A DNA stretch of 64,000 nt from Lanius collurio (GCA_020086605.1 JACBWW010000069.1:39720-103719); one strand, 5' to 3'; shown: positions 12,301 through 23,700, numbered from the stretch's first letter. Made by a program: numbers and translations. The notes: generated from the sequence alone by a model not told the origin.

Positions 12301-12369
12301 CCTCTGCTCGGTTTTGCTGCCGGACGCCCGCCAGACCTGCGGCAAAGTGCGCTGCCGGCCGCCGCTCAT
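9353..12369 (-). CDS. FANCM: FANCM, N-terminal helicase exons 1-4 only (partial)
   Basis: Coding exons, read leftward: 12369-11940, 11174-11002, 10049-9972 and 9511-9353. All are in phase with consensus splice sites, giving 280 codons. They encode the first RecA-like half of the FANCM/Hef helicase. Visible motifs are the IYPTNLPVRPYQ Q-motif region and Walker A (PTGLGKTF) in exon 1, the DEAH box (VIDEAHKALGN) in exon 2, motif III (LSATPG) in exon 3 and the start of the insert domain in exon 4. FANCM remodels stalled forks and recruits the Fanconi core complex. The start MSGGRQRTLPQVW matches the known N terminus, so an in-frame ATG 24 bases upstream was not used. Exon 4 ends at a perfect gtaagt donor, yet no exon 5 or later is visible in the remaining 9.3 kb, where an opposite-strand SOUL gene sits. 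Either the exons lie outside the window or the locus is broken or misassembled. Confidence 0.92.
9624..9785 (-). repeat. CR1 LINE 3' tail fragment
   Basis: In FANCM intron 3, about 110 bases from exon 4. Reverse-complement tail from aatcccagactgg to gctgctctgggcaccctc. Confidence 0.8.
10171..10300 (-). repeat. CR1 LINE 3' tail fragment
   Basis: In FANCM intron 2. Starts acagaatcccagaatgattt and ends within ccagggatccaggggcacc, with a small internal deletion relative to its neighbours. Confidence 0.8.
10723..10770. repeat. Perfect 21-bp inverted repeat with 6-base loop
   Basis: Arms 10723-10743 and 10750-10770 are exact reverse complements; the loop is aggcaa. The arms are AT-rich (taggtataattaacaaaca core). 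The hairpin lies in FANCM intron 2 and directly touches a 78-bp tandem duplication on its right. Confidence 0.95.
10771..10913. repeat. 78-bp tandem duplication in FANCM intron 2
   Basis: Two copies of a ~65-base block (ctacacacaggagtgttgg to ctcccacagctgtg) start at 10771 and 10849. They differ at one base (aaggacctc versus aaggccctc) and are separated by a short AT-rich spacer. Near identity implies a recent duplication. Confidence 0.95.
11272..11420 (-). repeat. CR1 LINE 3' tail fragment
   Basis: In FANCM intron 1. Typical tail with gccacccctgccatggcagg and ctgcccaggctgctcccagc. Confidence 0.8.
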
Positions 12370-12804
12370 CCTGCCCCGCGCCGCTGCCCACACGCCGCCA
12401 TGTTACCCTGCCCCAAAGCCGGCGCTTGAAATCGCCGCCGAAAGGGACGGGAGCCGCCTCCCGGCCCTCCCCTTCTCCCGCGGCCGCGTTCCGGCCCTCC
12501 CCTTCTCCCCCGGCCGCCGCCCGGCCCTCCCCTTGCCCTGCGGCTCCCGCCGAGCCCGAGGCAAAGCCCGCTGCTGCCGCCGCTCCTCCCGCTCAGGGCG
12601 CTCCCCGGCCGCCACGAGGCGGCGCCATTTTGCCCCTCCCTCGGCGCCGCCGCCCTGAGAGCTCCGCCGGGGTGAAGGGGAGGGCCCGAGCGCCGCTTCC
12701 CGACCCTCCCCTTCTGCCCCGGCCGTCTCCCGGCCCGCCCCTTCTCCCTCCCGGGCGGCTCCCAACCCTCCTCTCGGGAGGAGGAGCGGGAGGTGGGTGG
12801 GAAA
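12370..12804. promoter_or_regulatory. Divergent FANCM/FKBP3 promoter in a CpG island
   Basis: Only 435 bases separate the two start codons, within a GC- and CpG-rich block that extends over roughly 11880-13320. YY1-type motifs occur in both directions: gccgccatgtt (12394-12404), gccatttt (12624-12631), and aaaatggcggc (12802-12812), the last overlapping the FKBP3 start codon. No TATA box is seen. A 30-bp GC-rich tandem repeat lies inside. Confidence 0.75.
12461..12550. repeat. 30-bp GC-rich tandem repeat in the FANCM/FKBP3 promoter
   Basis: Three direct copies begin ccggccctccccttctccc at 12461, 12491 and 12521, an exact 30-base period. Related copies follow near 12700 and 12731, and an inverted relative (ggtgaaggggagggcc) at about 12670. 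Confidence 0.85.
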
Positions 12805-15800
12805 ATGGCGGCGGCCGTGGGCCCGGCGCAGCCCTGGAGCGCCGAGGAGCTGCGGAGCGAGGCGCTGGCCAAGAAGGAGATCATCAAATTCCTGCAGGAG
12901 CACGCGGCGCAGGCGGTAATTGCGTGGGATAAGAAATAATTTGGAGTCGTGTAGGGGGGGTTTGGTTGGTTTTTTTATTTCCCCCACCGTCTGACGCGCG
13001 TGTCCCGCAGTTCCTGGCCGAGCACAAGCTGCTGGGGCAGGTGAAGAACGTGGCGAAGACGGCGAATAAGGAGCAGCTGATCGCGGCTTACACGCAGCTC
13101 TTCCACACGCAGGTGAGGGCAGGGGGCGGCGGGGATGGAGCCGGGGGTCGGGCAGGGCTGGGGCGATGGATGCGGCTCCTCATCCTTCCCCTCGCAGCGC
13201 TTCAAGGGCACGGACGGCGCCGAGAAGGCGGCGGAGAAAGCGAAGCCGGCCAAGGCGGAGGAGGCCAAGGGGAAGGCGGTGAAGGCTGAAGAGGCCGTGG
13301 AGGAGGTTGGTGTGATGCTCTCACCTCGCGTTTTTTGCGTGGAAAGCCAAATTATCCCGGTCACTTGTCTCGGGGTGAGGGTTAGGGGGATCTCAGGGAA
13401 AGGTTGTTCCCCCAGAGGGTGCTGGCACTGCCCAGGCTCCCCAGGGAATGGGCACGGCCCCGAGGCTGCCAGAGCTCCAGGAGCGATGGGACAGCGCTGC
13501 CAGGGGTGCCCAGGGTGGGGTTGTTGGGGGGTCTGGGCAGGGCCTGGGGTAGGATTGGATGGTCTTTGGGAGTCTTTTCCAGTTCAAGAGACTGTGTGAT
13601 CCTAAGTCTTCAAAAACCTGGTTACAGCAAATCTGGTGTTTGTACCCCGCTTTAACCTGAATCTGCTGCATTTTCCCCAAATGTTGCAGCCCTGCAGTAA
13701 CATGAATACATCATTAACAGTGTCTTTTATGCCTTAAACTCAGTGGTTGTTTAATCTTAAGTGTATCTGAGAGTATTTAACCCACCAGTCATAACTCTCT
13801 TTTTAAAACCTTAGGGGCCACCAAAATACACAAAATCTATTTTAAAGAAGGGCGATAAAACAAATTTCCCGAAGAAAGGAGACACTGTCCATTGCTGGTA
13901 CACGGGAAAGCTGCAGGATGGGACAGTCTTCGATACCAATATTCAATCAAGTAAGGTTATGGATGTATAGATGTGCAGATAGACTGTTTGGATTGGTTGC
14001 AAATGCTCCCAGAGGGAATTTCCTGGGCTCCTCCAGCAGATTTGGGCAGGGGTTTGCCTCTGGAAGGCGTGTCTGGGGGCACTCCTGACAAACAGCTTTA
14101 TCATGGTGGTGTGGAGCTGCCAGCTGGCCTGCAGCTCCCAGATCCTGATTTTCCATGAGGTAGCACAGGGCAGTATTTTAGGACTGGCTGGTGTCAAGTG
14201 ACACTGCTGCATCCTGCCAGCCCTGGCCTCTGGCATTCCAGGCCTGGGGAATGTGGAATGCAGGGAGTAAATCCAGGCTAGAGCTGCTTTGTCGGGGGGG
14301 AGATGATTCCTACAGAACTCTGGCACCAGCAGCGTCCTTAATTTCTCCAGACAAACACATTCTGGGGCCCTTCTGTGGTAAATATTTAAATTTGGAGGCA
14401 CTGGACTGAGAGAGATTTGAGTACTCCAGTGTGCAATATTCCCTGCTGGTGTTTTTGTGACAGATCAGAGGATTTGGGGGTATGAAACTGTGCAATACTG
14501 GAAAGGCTTTCCCAGCAGTGATGTCCCACACTCAGGAACAGTATTCCAGAGTCACTGGAGTGCTGTCTGTAATTCCTCGTATTTGTATTGTTCCCTCTTG
14601 GCTTTCTTCAGTTCCTTAATATATCCATGACTTGTACAGTCAAATTGAGTAATTCAGGAATGAGTCTGTGGGGTTTGAAAGATGCTTTGGTGCAGGTTGA
14701 ACATTTGATGAAGTTTTTAGTGCACAGCACTAATATTTCCCCTGAAAATCTGATACTGGGCTAAAAATAATATTACACGGACAGATATTTGTACAAAGCA
14801 TGATTGTAATGGCAGTTTTACCCAAGTGTGGAGTGTGCTGGTGTGATGTTGAAGCAAATGAACATAAACCTCTTTTCCAGGTTCAAAGAAAAAGAAAGCA
14901 GCCAAGCCCTTGAGTTTCAAAGTTGGTGTAGGAAAAGTGATCCGAGGTGTAAGTAAAGCATTAAGGGATCCCTCGGAGTCCCCGGGGAGGCTCATTCTGT
15001 GATTTATGACTGGAGTGCAGTTTTTAGGCTGTTCTGTCTCTCGTGGAGGGAAATTGCAAGGGATTACCCTGGGAGGTAGAACATCCATCCTCAGAGTGAT
15101 CCCCTCCTAAGGCAGTGCACGGAGAACAGGCTCTGTTCCCTGGGATCCTGGGGCTCCATCCATCCCCGTGTGCATTCCCTGGCCTTTACTCTGTGCCAGG
15201 GATGGCCACCCTTTCCATGGGGAAATTCCTGCTGGTGCCCACCCTGCCCCTCCCCTGGCCCAGCCTGAGGCCGTTCCCTCTCCTCCTGTCCCTGTTCCCT
15301 GGGAGCAGAGCCCGACCCCCCTGAGCCCCCTCCTGTCAGGGACTTGTGCAGAGCCACAAGGTCCCCTCTGAGCCTCCTTTGCTCCAGGCTGAGCAGGAGA
15401 AAGTCCTGGTGTGGGATGGGAGCTGGGGACAGTGCCCATGGGCAGTGCTGCAGGAGCAGCAGTGGCCCAGGTTTACCCTGTGTTTATCCCGGGTTTGTGG
15501 GTGCCAGAGCCTCCCTCAGTGGGGACACAGCACCACGCCCTGGGCACTCGTGGTGGGCAGCTGGGAAGGGAACACTGAAGCTGGGGATGCTGATGGAAAC
15601 GGGCGTGTTCCCACTGCTCCCTGTGCCACCCCAGCAGGGAGCAGGGCACACCCGCTCCCCCCGAGTGCTCCCTGGGCTGTGGGGGGTTCCTGGGAGCCAC
15701 AGCAGAAGCTGGCAGAGCAGTGGCTGCTGTCCCTGCCCTGTCCCAGCACGGGCTGGAGCTGCTCCCTGTCGTTGCAGTGGGATGAGGCCCTGCTGACCAT

Positions 15801-16681
15801 GAGCAAAGGAGAGAAGGCCCAGCTGGAGATCGAGCCCGAGTGGGCCTACGGCAAGAAGGGGCAGCCCGATGCCAAGTATCCTTCCATGACCTCTGACTCC
15901 TTGGGGAACCTGGGAAGGCTTCATGGACAGCAATATTACTGAGGGGTTCACCTGCTGCTCACAGCAGGCTCAGGATATTCCCACTCAGGGCATCCAGGGC
16001 ACTTTCTGGGGGGTGCAACTGCCCTTTTATTTGGGAGAAAAACTCATGCAGGGGGAACTTGCTGCTGTTTTCCACCTGCATTTTTATTCCAGCTGCTTCC
16101 AAGTGCTTATGCCTGATGGGGATCCTAACAAGTGTAGGGAGACAGGAGGGGAGTTACCTGCTGCAGCTGTAGGGACAGAGTTACATTTGGTTCTGGGATA
16201 CAGCTGAAGTAGGAGGTAGAGGAATGATCCTGCAGCATTTGATGCAGCCCTGTTTCTTGTTTCCAACACTTCTGGAGGAGGGGAAGGGATTGTTCTGTGT
16301 TGGAATCCTATAATCTGAGGAGCTGCCTGGACACTTCTCCCCTGTTGACAGTGGGACAGTGTAACCTCCCCAGCCACTGCCCCAAGGCTGCAGATGAGGC
16401 TGGGGCAGCTCAGGGGAATGAGGAGCAGGGAGTGCTGCTGAAGGGATCCATGGAGCTGGCCCTGTCTCCTGGCAGCTCCTGCTGGGCAGCAGCTGTGGAT
16501 GCAGGGTGTCAGCTGGATCAGGGACATCCCAGGGCCACAGGAGAGGCCAGGGAGCAGCTGGGGCCTCCCTGCCTCGGGAGGGGTCACTGCAGGGGCTGTT
16601 TCAGCTTCCTTAACACTTGCCAACAGGATCCCACCAAATGCAAAACTGTTCTTTGAAGTGGAGCTGGTGGATATTGAATGA
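12805..16681 (+). CDS. FKBP3: FKBP3 (FKBP25), nuclear peptidyl-prolyl isomerase, complete
   Basis: Seven coding exons: 12805-12915, 13011-13112, 13198-13305, 13815-13950, 14881-14948, 15778-15875 and 16627-16681. They join in phase to 225 codons plus TGA (human 224). The first two exons encode the basic tilted helix bundle ([20 protein letters not shown]). Exon 3 encodes an Ala/Lys/Glu-rich linker. Exons 4-7 encode the FKBP fold, with [16 protein letters not shown], the lysine-rich KKKK insert that serves nuclear import, and [13 protein letters not shown] forming the rapamycin pocket. FKBP3 is a nuclear isomerase that binds nucleic acid, histone deacetylases and pre-ribosomes. The final intron uses U12-type signals. 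Transcription is divergent from FANCM and convergent with PRPF39. The acidic linker is more alanine-rich than I remember for the mammalian protein. Confidence 0.96.
13393..13605 (+). repeat. CR1-like tail, 'cccgaggctgccagagctcc' subfamily
   Basis: In FKBP3 intron 3. Near-identical to the copy at 4338 and, in reverse, to 18005 and 55565. Confidence 0.8.
15098..15400 (-). repeat. CR1 tail of the 'ctttccatggggaaattcct' subfamily
   Basis: In FKBP3 intron 5. The same family appears in the opposite orientation at 38010 and 63553 (cagagcccgacccccctgag, gtgcccaccctg). Confidence 0.75.
15876..16626 (+). other. U12-type (minor spliceosome) intron of FKBP3
   Basis: The donor reads gtatcctt, an exact match to the U12 5' splice-site core. 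A perfect U12 branch-site element, ttccttaac, lies at 16606-16614, about 14 bases before the exon, and the acceptor is cag. The intron splits the codon for Lys in PDAK/IPPNAK. All other introns in the gene look U2-type. Confidence 0.85.
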
Positions 16682-17160
16682 AGAATTCCCTGTGCTGCTG
16701 GGAATCCATTTCTGCCACAGAGAGCTTCCTGCTGGTGGTGTTGTAACTCCTGGCTCCGGTCACAGCGGTGCCTTTGTGGAGATGAGTGCTGAGTGTTGTC
16801 CCTGCCCCGCTGCTGTACAGCGACAGCCCCCACTAAACCGAGTTTGTACCTGCCGGTGCCTCCCTTCTTTGTGTCTGTGCTCGCCCCGCCCCTGTGCCGG
16901 GGCACTGCAGAGCCCCCGCAGCCCCACAGAGCAGCCCAGGGCCCTTCCCTCCTGTGCAGCCCAGTCCCACGGCGATCCCGCTCCATGGCTCTGCTCGCAG
17001 AGCTGCGGGTGTTCCACAGGTGCTCCCAAGGTGTCCCCGTGCCACAGCCCCTCCTGTGAACACCACCAGGGCTGAACTCGGGCATTCTCTTCTCCCTCCT
17101 GGCTCCAGTGAGGCAGTCCAAGAAAGCTCAGAGCGCTACTGAATTCCTCGCTTTTATTAC
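16682..17160. other. Convergent 3' ends of FKBP3 and PRPF39
   Basis: The stretch contains the FKBP3 3' UTR on the plus strand and, on the minus strand, the distal end of the PRPF39 3' UTR. The only plus-strand poly(A)-like hexamer I see near the FKBP3 stop is the rare variant actaaa at 16832-16837. No coding sequence is apparent. Confidence 0.5.
17153..17158 (-). terminator. PRPF39: Distal PRPF39 polyadenylation signal
   Basis: A tttatt on the plus strand gives aataaa on the minus strand, about 625 bases past the PRPF39 stop. Use of this site would bring the PRPF39 and FKBP3 transcripts into close convergence. Confidence 0.55.
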
Positions 17161-17730
17161 AAAAATGGGAATGATCACTTTGATCAAAATGAAAAAAGTT
17201 TTGCTCACACCGTGTACATGAAAAACTCTAAATACAAAACTCATCCCAAACACAGTTTGTGCTTTTAAAAAAGAACAAAGGTGGTTTTAATCCCTGCCCC
17301 CTCCCACACTGCAGAACCCGTGTGGCAGCTCTGCCAAGGCCCCCAGTCCCAACACAGCCCGGGCCTGGAACAGCTCCCTCCAGCTGGGCTGGGAGCAGGA
17401 CAAGCCTTGGCTCCAGCCCCGGGGCCAGGGCCGGGCAGCAGAGCAGCTCTGGGGCAAAACCAACCCAAACCCCCCCAGCTTCACCCGCTCAATTATGGAA
17501 TTATGAGACCAACGAGAATTCTTCTGATACTCCATAAATTAGTGCAGGGAATTAAAAAAAATCATTTATGGTAAATGAGAATTGTACAGAGACCATTTAT
17601 CAGTTACCAGCACACGAATCTTGCTTCACACATACCCTGTGAGCAGCAGCTCGGTTCACATGCAGAGGACCAAAAGCAGGTGGCACAACAGTTCTTTCAC
17701 AGCCCAAAATTAGAAAAATATATTTTTTTT

Positions 17731-17736
17731 TTTATT
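17731..17736 (-). terminator. PRPF39: Proximal PRPF39 polyadenylation signal
   Basis: A minus-strand aataaa only 47 bases beyond the stop codon, next to an A/T-rich run. With the signal at 17153 it offers short and long 3' UTR forms. Confidence 0.5.
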
Positions 17737-17782
17737 CCATCTGTTGAAACTGCAGCACAGTGAACTCCACTCCCTCTGGGGA

Positions 17783-20700
17783 TCAAGTTGTATGGTAATA
17801 CTGTCCGTAGTTCCAGGCGTTCTGGTAGTTGTACTGGAACCAAACACAGCAGCAGCATCAGCCACCATGTCCCAGCTCCACAGGGCAGCACAGCCCACCC
17901 CACACAGCTCCCCCAGCCCCACTGTGCCCAGCCCCACACCCCTGGGGGAAGGCAGCAGGGGTGCAGGTACCGTGCAGCCACAGGACAGATCTTCATCACA
18001 GTCACAGAACCAAAATACTCTGGGTGGGAAGGACCCACAGGGATCATCCCAGCTCCTGGCCCTGCCCAGACCTCCCAACAACCCCACCCTGGGCATCCCT
18101 GGCAGCGCTGTCCCATCACTCCTGGAGCTCTGGCAGCCTCGGGGCTGTGCCCATTCCCTGGGGAGCCTGGGCAGTGCCAGCACCCTCTGGGGGAAGAGCC
18201 TTTCCTGATCTCCAGCCTGAGCCTGCCCTGGCATAACTTTAAGGCTGCCATTCCTGCAGTGCTGTGTGTGAAACTCGGGGCATTTTTCCTGGCCTAGCAC
18301 TGGACAGTCTGTGCTGGATGAGACTCCTCCCACTGCCTGACTTTGGAAAGAATTTCCAACCCAGATGCAGGCAATCCCAAACCAGGGCTACCTTGGGGTT
18401 GTGCCCCAGCTGTAGCACTGCTCTCCCAGCTCTGGGGGCTCTGCACAGTCTAAACAACACTTTCCATTAAACCACTTCAAAACTTCCATGGATTTAAAAA
18501 ACACATGGATGTGGCAGTAGGGACATGGGTCAGTGGTGGCCTTGGCACTGCTGGGGGAAGAGCTGGACTGGATAGAGGGCTTTTCCAACCTCCACAATTC
18601 TATTCCAAACTAAAATGCCTGGAGGAAGAGCCCCCGAGGACAAGCTGATTTTGCTCATTGTGCTGTGTACCAGCAGAACCCATTCCAAGCCATTACAGAA
18701 TTACTGCCTGGAGACAGGCACACAGGAAGGGCACCCCAAGGCCAGTATGGGCAAAACACTACCAAACACAACTGTGCTGCTGCCCTCCCCTGTCCCCTCC
18801 CTGTGTGACGGGACAGCCACAAAACTGCTCCTCGCTCCACACAGCAACACTTAACACTTGTGGAGCAGGCCCAGGAGGGATCAACGACACGCAGGAGCCG
18901 AGTTTTCCTTTGCAGGAGCCGGATGTTCCCAGGCTGCCCCTGCCCAGCCCCGTACCTGGTACCAGGCGTTGTAGTTGTAGGCAGCCTGGTTGACCTGCAT
19001 GTCCCCGTCCATGAGCTGCGCCGACGCCAGGCTCGGGTCCTCCGTCAGCAGCTTCTTCTCGTCCGGCTCCTCCGAGCTGCAAGGCAACAAACACAGCCTT
19101 GGGCCAGCAGCACCCTGGAGAAACGCTGGGCATGTCCTCGGGTGGGCAACAGTGTTCAGCTGGGGGCCCTGGCCCAGCGGGGTGAGGGAATTGGGGTTAG
19201 GGAAGGACAGTTTGTGCTTCAGAACTGGCTGGGTTTAAAGCTGCTGCCCAAACTGGGACAGCAAAGGCACGTTCCTGCTTAGAGACTGAGGTATTTTACC
19301 AGAACTGTTTGGCTCAATTTAACAACTCAACAAGTTATTTTTCAAACATGTTTCCATCTGTGAAAGTGCCCAAGGCCAGGTAGGACAAAGCTCTGAGCAG
19401 CCTGGTCTATGGAAGGTGCCCCTGCCCATGGCAGTGGGTAGCACTGGAGGGGCTTTAAGGTCCCTCCCCATGAGAACCATTCTATGGCTACAAAGGGCAG
19501 CAGCACAACTCTATTTAGTACACATTTTAAGGACTAAAATAAAGTGATTCTATCCTCACATCAGTAGGTTCAAAGCTGACAAACCCCTCTATACACATTC
19601 ACAGGCTAAAGAACCCCCCCAGAGCGAGGCTGTTGCCTGCACTGCCCCAGAGCAGTCCCAGATCTCTCTCCCAGCCCTGCCCAGGGCAGCTGGGCCCACT
19701 CCGTACCCGTTCTCCGCCCGCCGCTTCAGCGTCTCCTGCTCCTTCAGCAGCGCCTGGTGCTCATCGTAGGCATCCAGGAGCCTGGGGAGAGCACAGCCAG
19801 TCAGGCCTTGCAAACATCTCAAACACCTGAGCAATGCCTACTCAAAACTGTAACCACACAGCAAACTGCAATGGAATAAATTCTAACCCCTGACCCACCA
19901 CCAACAGGAGAAAGCCAACTCAGTTCTATTCACAGCAGCTCCAGTTCCCAACCTGCTGAATTTCCATCACACTTGAGGCACTTTTTAACAAGGTCCTTTG
20001 TAAGGAAGTTTTCTAGAAGTGCTTTGTGATTCAGCTGCTCCTTCAGTGCCTGCTGGTGATGCCACCCACAGCAGCACTGAGATGTGGCAATCAGTATTTA
20101 AACACTGGAAATAATTCCAACCCCAAAGCAGCACCTGCAGCCTTTCCCCATCCAGCAGGGAAGAACAAGTATGGTTAATGCAGCACAGGCATCCTGGCTA
20201 AAATTCCCACAAATATTGAAATACCCCTTCCTCTGCAGCATCTCACAAAGCCTGCGGCTTCTGTCAGTGTGCTCTGGGTGAAAAGAGTTCCTTGTACTCA
20301 TTCTGTGCTCTGGGATTATCTGGGAACTGCAAAATTCCTTGTGTTTGATCTGCCTCAGATCCCAAACTTGCACTGACTGGCTGCCACGCAGGGGCAGCAG
20401 AATTTAAGGACAGCTATTGTTAAAAACATACAAAGCAGAAAAACTGACTTGTCATTAATCCTTCCAGGTTATTTAGCTGCAAAATGTAAATAAAAATAAC
20501 AGACAATTAAGAGGCAAAAAGTATTATAGTATTGAATTAAAAACTTGCATTTCTGGTGTGTTCTCCCACACAAGTGCACAGTTGTTACTAGTGCTGAACA
20601 TAGAAAAACCCAGCCAGGGCAGTTTTGGAAACACACAGCAGCTCCAGGGAACAGAGCCTCAAAGGACACCTGTGCCACAGACCTGGCCCACTCCCCTGGG

Positions 20701-23700
20701 GAGCACCTGCCTTCACAGGGCTTAGCAAGGGGAAACCACAGCAAAACCTGGCAGGCAGCTCACTGAGGTGTTGGGCACTTCAGATAAAAAGGGGTAATTA
20801 TCTGAAAAGAGATTCCAATTTAAAAATCTATTCCTGTTTAACACCAGGAAGTTGGTTTAGAAAAGCAGCTGTTCCTTACAGAGAGCTGATGGCACAAAGG
20901 AAACAATTTTAGAGGTGCCACTGACCCCACCCCTTCCCAACTGCTGCCAGCACTCTCCCAGTGACCCCAGTCTGGCCACTGCCCACAGGACATCTTACTT
21001 GTTCACATCAGACCCAAAATCTTCCAGGAATTCCACTTTTCTCTGTGAGAACGTGATCCTCATTTTGATGGACAAGGCCCCATGGACAGCCTTGTCAAAG
21101 CAGCTCAGGATGTTCTCCTCGTTCTGCTTGAGGTCACCACTGTACTCCATCTCCAGCAGGTTCAGGTACAGTTTGGTGTTTTCCTGTGCAAAAGAGGCAT
21201 TAGGAGGTGCACATCTGACCCTCACAGCAGGTATTTAACTCTGACTGTTACCACAATTCACCCCATCAATACACACAAGGACACACAATGAAGGGATTTC
21301 CCTTTCTCCCTGGGCTGCTTTGTTGCACAAACACACCAGAAGTGACCAACACCACAAACCCAGCTGCTGCACTTTGCTGGCAGCATCCGAGTGCCAAATA
21401 TTTCTGTGCTGACACCAAACCACCAAGTACTGCCCACACCAATAACACCAAACACACCAAGAACATTTGAGATTCTAAAAATTAAAACAAAGGTGCAAAG
21501 CACATTGTGCTTCTGATGGGAAAAGAGTGCAAACTTCCAGATTTCCAAGCTGGGACCCTGGCAACATCAGTTTAGAGGGACTGTTGTCTCCATGCAGTAA
21601 TGGGACATTACATCCAGTTACAACTCCTGTCATCACTGTTGCCATGTTTTACAAAATGCTTCAGAAAGAGAGAAAGACACCAGGGTGGTTTGAGTTTTGG
21701 GTAAGACAGCCAAGAGGGAACACATACTTTGTCCAGTTCTATGGCTTCTGACAGCACTTTTCTTGCCTTTGGCAGGTTTTTCTGCACTTTGAAGAGGTGC
21801 CGGGCGAGTTTGATGGCATAGAAGGAGGCTTCACTGATGGACTTGGCATTCCTGACAGCATCTTCCAGCAGCTGCTCCGCCTCCTCCATGTTGCCGTGCC
21901 GGCGCTCCAGGCTCACCCTGCGCAGGCGGATCATGGCCAGCCCCAGGATGCACTCCTCAAACGTCTTCAGGATCCTTCTGGCTTCATCAATGTTGCCTGG
22001 AACAGCAGGGAGACGCTTTAGGACAGGGCAGATCCCAGAACTCCCCCAGCAGAGCCCCCCCCATGGCAGGGCTGCCCTTACCCTGCTGCTCCTCGAAGGC
22101 TGCCCACAGCATGTGCACCATGGGCTTCTTGGGCAGGTGGATGGTGCAGGCCCTGCTGTACACGTGCCTCACGCCCTCGATGCTGTGGTTCTCCATGTAT
22201 TTGGCATACTAGGGTTGGAAACAGAGCAGAGACCAGCCAGGTTAAAGCTTGTATTTGTCTCTAAGAACATGCCAGAACGATAAAATTCTTTTGTTTAAAC
22301 CCATTCAGCACCTTTATGGAACCACTAGACTAGTTTCTGTAAGGAAGGACGTAGAGAGGCAACGCAGTTGGCAAATGCAGCAGTCAAATCTGGTTGCAAG
22401 CAGACCATCTCCTAATGCAACAGATATAGTTATAGATGAACAATGTTCCACAGGGTACAAGGGTTAGTCACCAGGTCAAGGTGTGCACCAGCAGAGCTGT
22501 GAGCTGCCTCCCTTACCTTGATCCAGAAGTCCTCATAGAGGGCACATGAAATGACACATCTCTCAAAGAGGACCACGACTCGCTCGTGAGTGCCATTCTC
22601 TATCTCAAACTCTAAGTACTCTTTCCAGTTTTTCAGCTGAATTTTCTCCAGAGGTTTTACATGAAAGTAAGGCCTCTTGATCTGCAAGAGTCACAGGATG
22701 CAACTGGTGATTACAAACACACCACCAAGGGGGTTCACACAATCAACAGCCACACAACCAACATTTAATTACTGCCATTTCAGTGACATCTCCTCAAACC
22801 AGGGTTACCCAGGTGTGGATCAAGGGATTTACTGCAGTGACATTCCAGGCTACAAACTTCCTTTCCTAGAAAGCTTTTGGAGTGCAGAGATGCTGGGGAA
22901 GGACCCAAGGCAGCCCCATGTCAGTGACATTATGGACACACTGGACACTGCCCACATCCGTCCACACAACTGAAGTGCTCACTGTGGTACACTCAGCCCA
23001 CAAATTGAACTCAGAATTTGATTGAGAATCATGACAAGGAAAGACAGCACTGAGCTGGACTTCCTATTAAATATTTACATCAAGCTGCTTATAGCAAGAC
23101 CATGAATTAGCACCATCATGTTGTTGTTGATGGCTCCAGGAGGGGCTGGGTGGGACAGAGCTCAGCACAGAAAATTAAACATTGCTCTGTTTAAATTTAA
23201 ACTGCTTTGTCTGGCATCCTGCCAGAGATCCTTCACTTTTCCTCATCATCTTTAATTGCATTTGATTATGTCTCTCCTGTGCTGCAATTCCCTTTCAGAT
23301 CCAAACCCACACAAACGGATGAAGAACTTAACATTAATTAAGGAGATTCCAACTCTTCAAGGCCACCTGAAATTTAAAGCCAATCCCCCCCTTCATGCTC
23401 CTATCTGACCTCTGGGGTGGAACCCAACACTCTGTGGCAGTTTTGACCAGCTCATAGTCCCACTGCTGCTAAAAACAGCTCTAAGCAGTTCCCAGAGCCT
23501 GGGTGGGATCTGTGCCCACCCACCTCTCTGCTGTCCTTTACAGACACACTGAACTCTGCATTTGCAGCTCCTCCCAGCCCCTTGGTGCTCCAGGGCAGAC
23601 ACTCTCTCGTGGTAAGGAGCACACTGTGGCCAGGAGCAAGGGGATGCTCAGCTTCCCACACCTTTCCTGCCCAATGCCCACAGTTCAGTGCTCTCCCAAG

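Noticed and set aside
11821..12393. Earlier FANCM start (MWAAARGR) and read-through past exon 1
   Set aside because: The known FANCM N terminus begins MSG.RQRTL, and codons after 11940 belong to the intron behind a GT donor.
23160..23250. Second box C/D candidate in PRPF39 (atgatga with a ctga 85 bases on)
   Set aside because: No terminal stem forms around the boxes.
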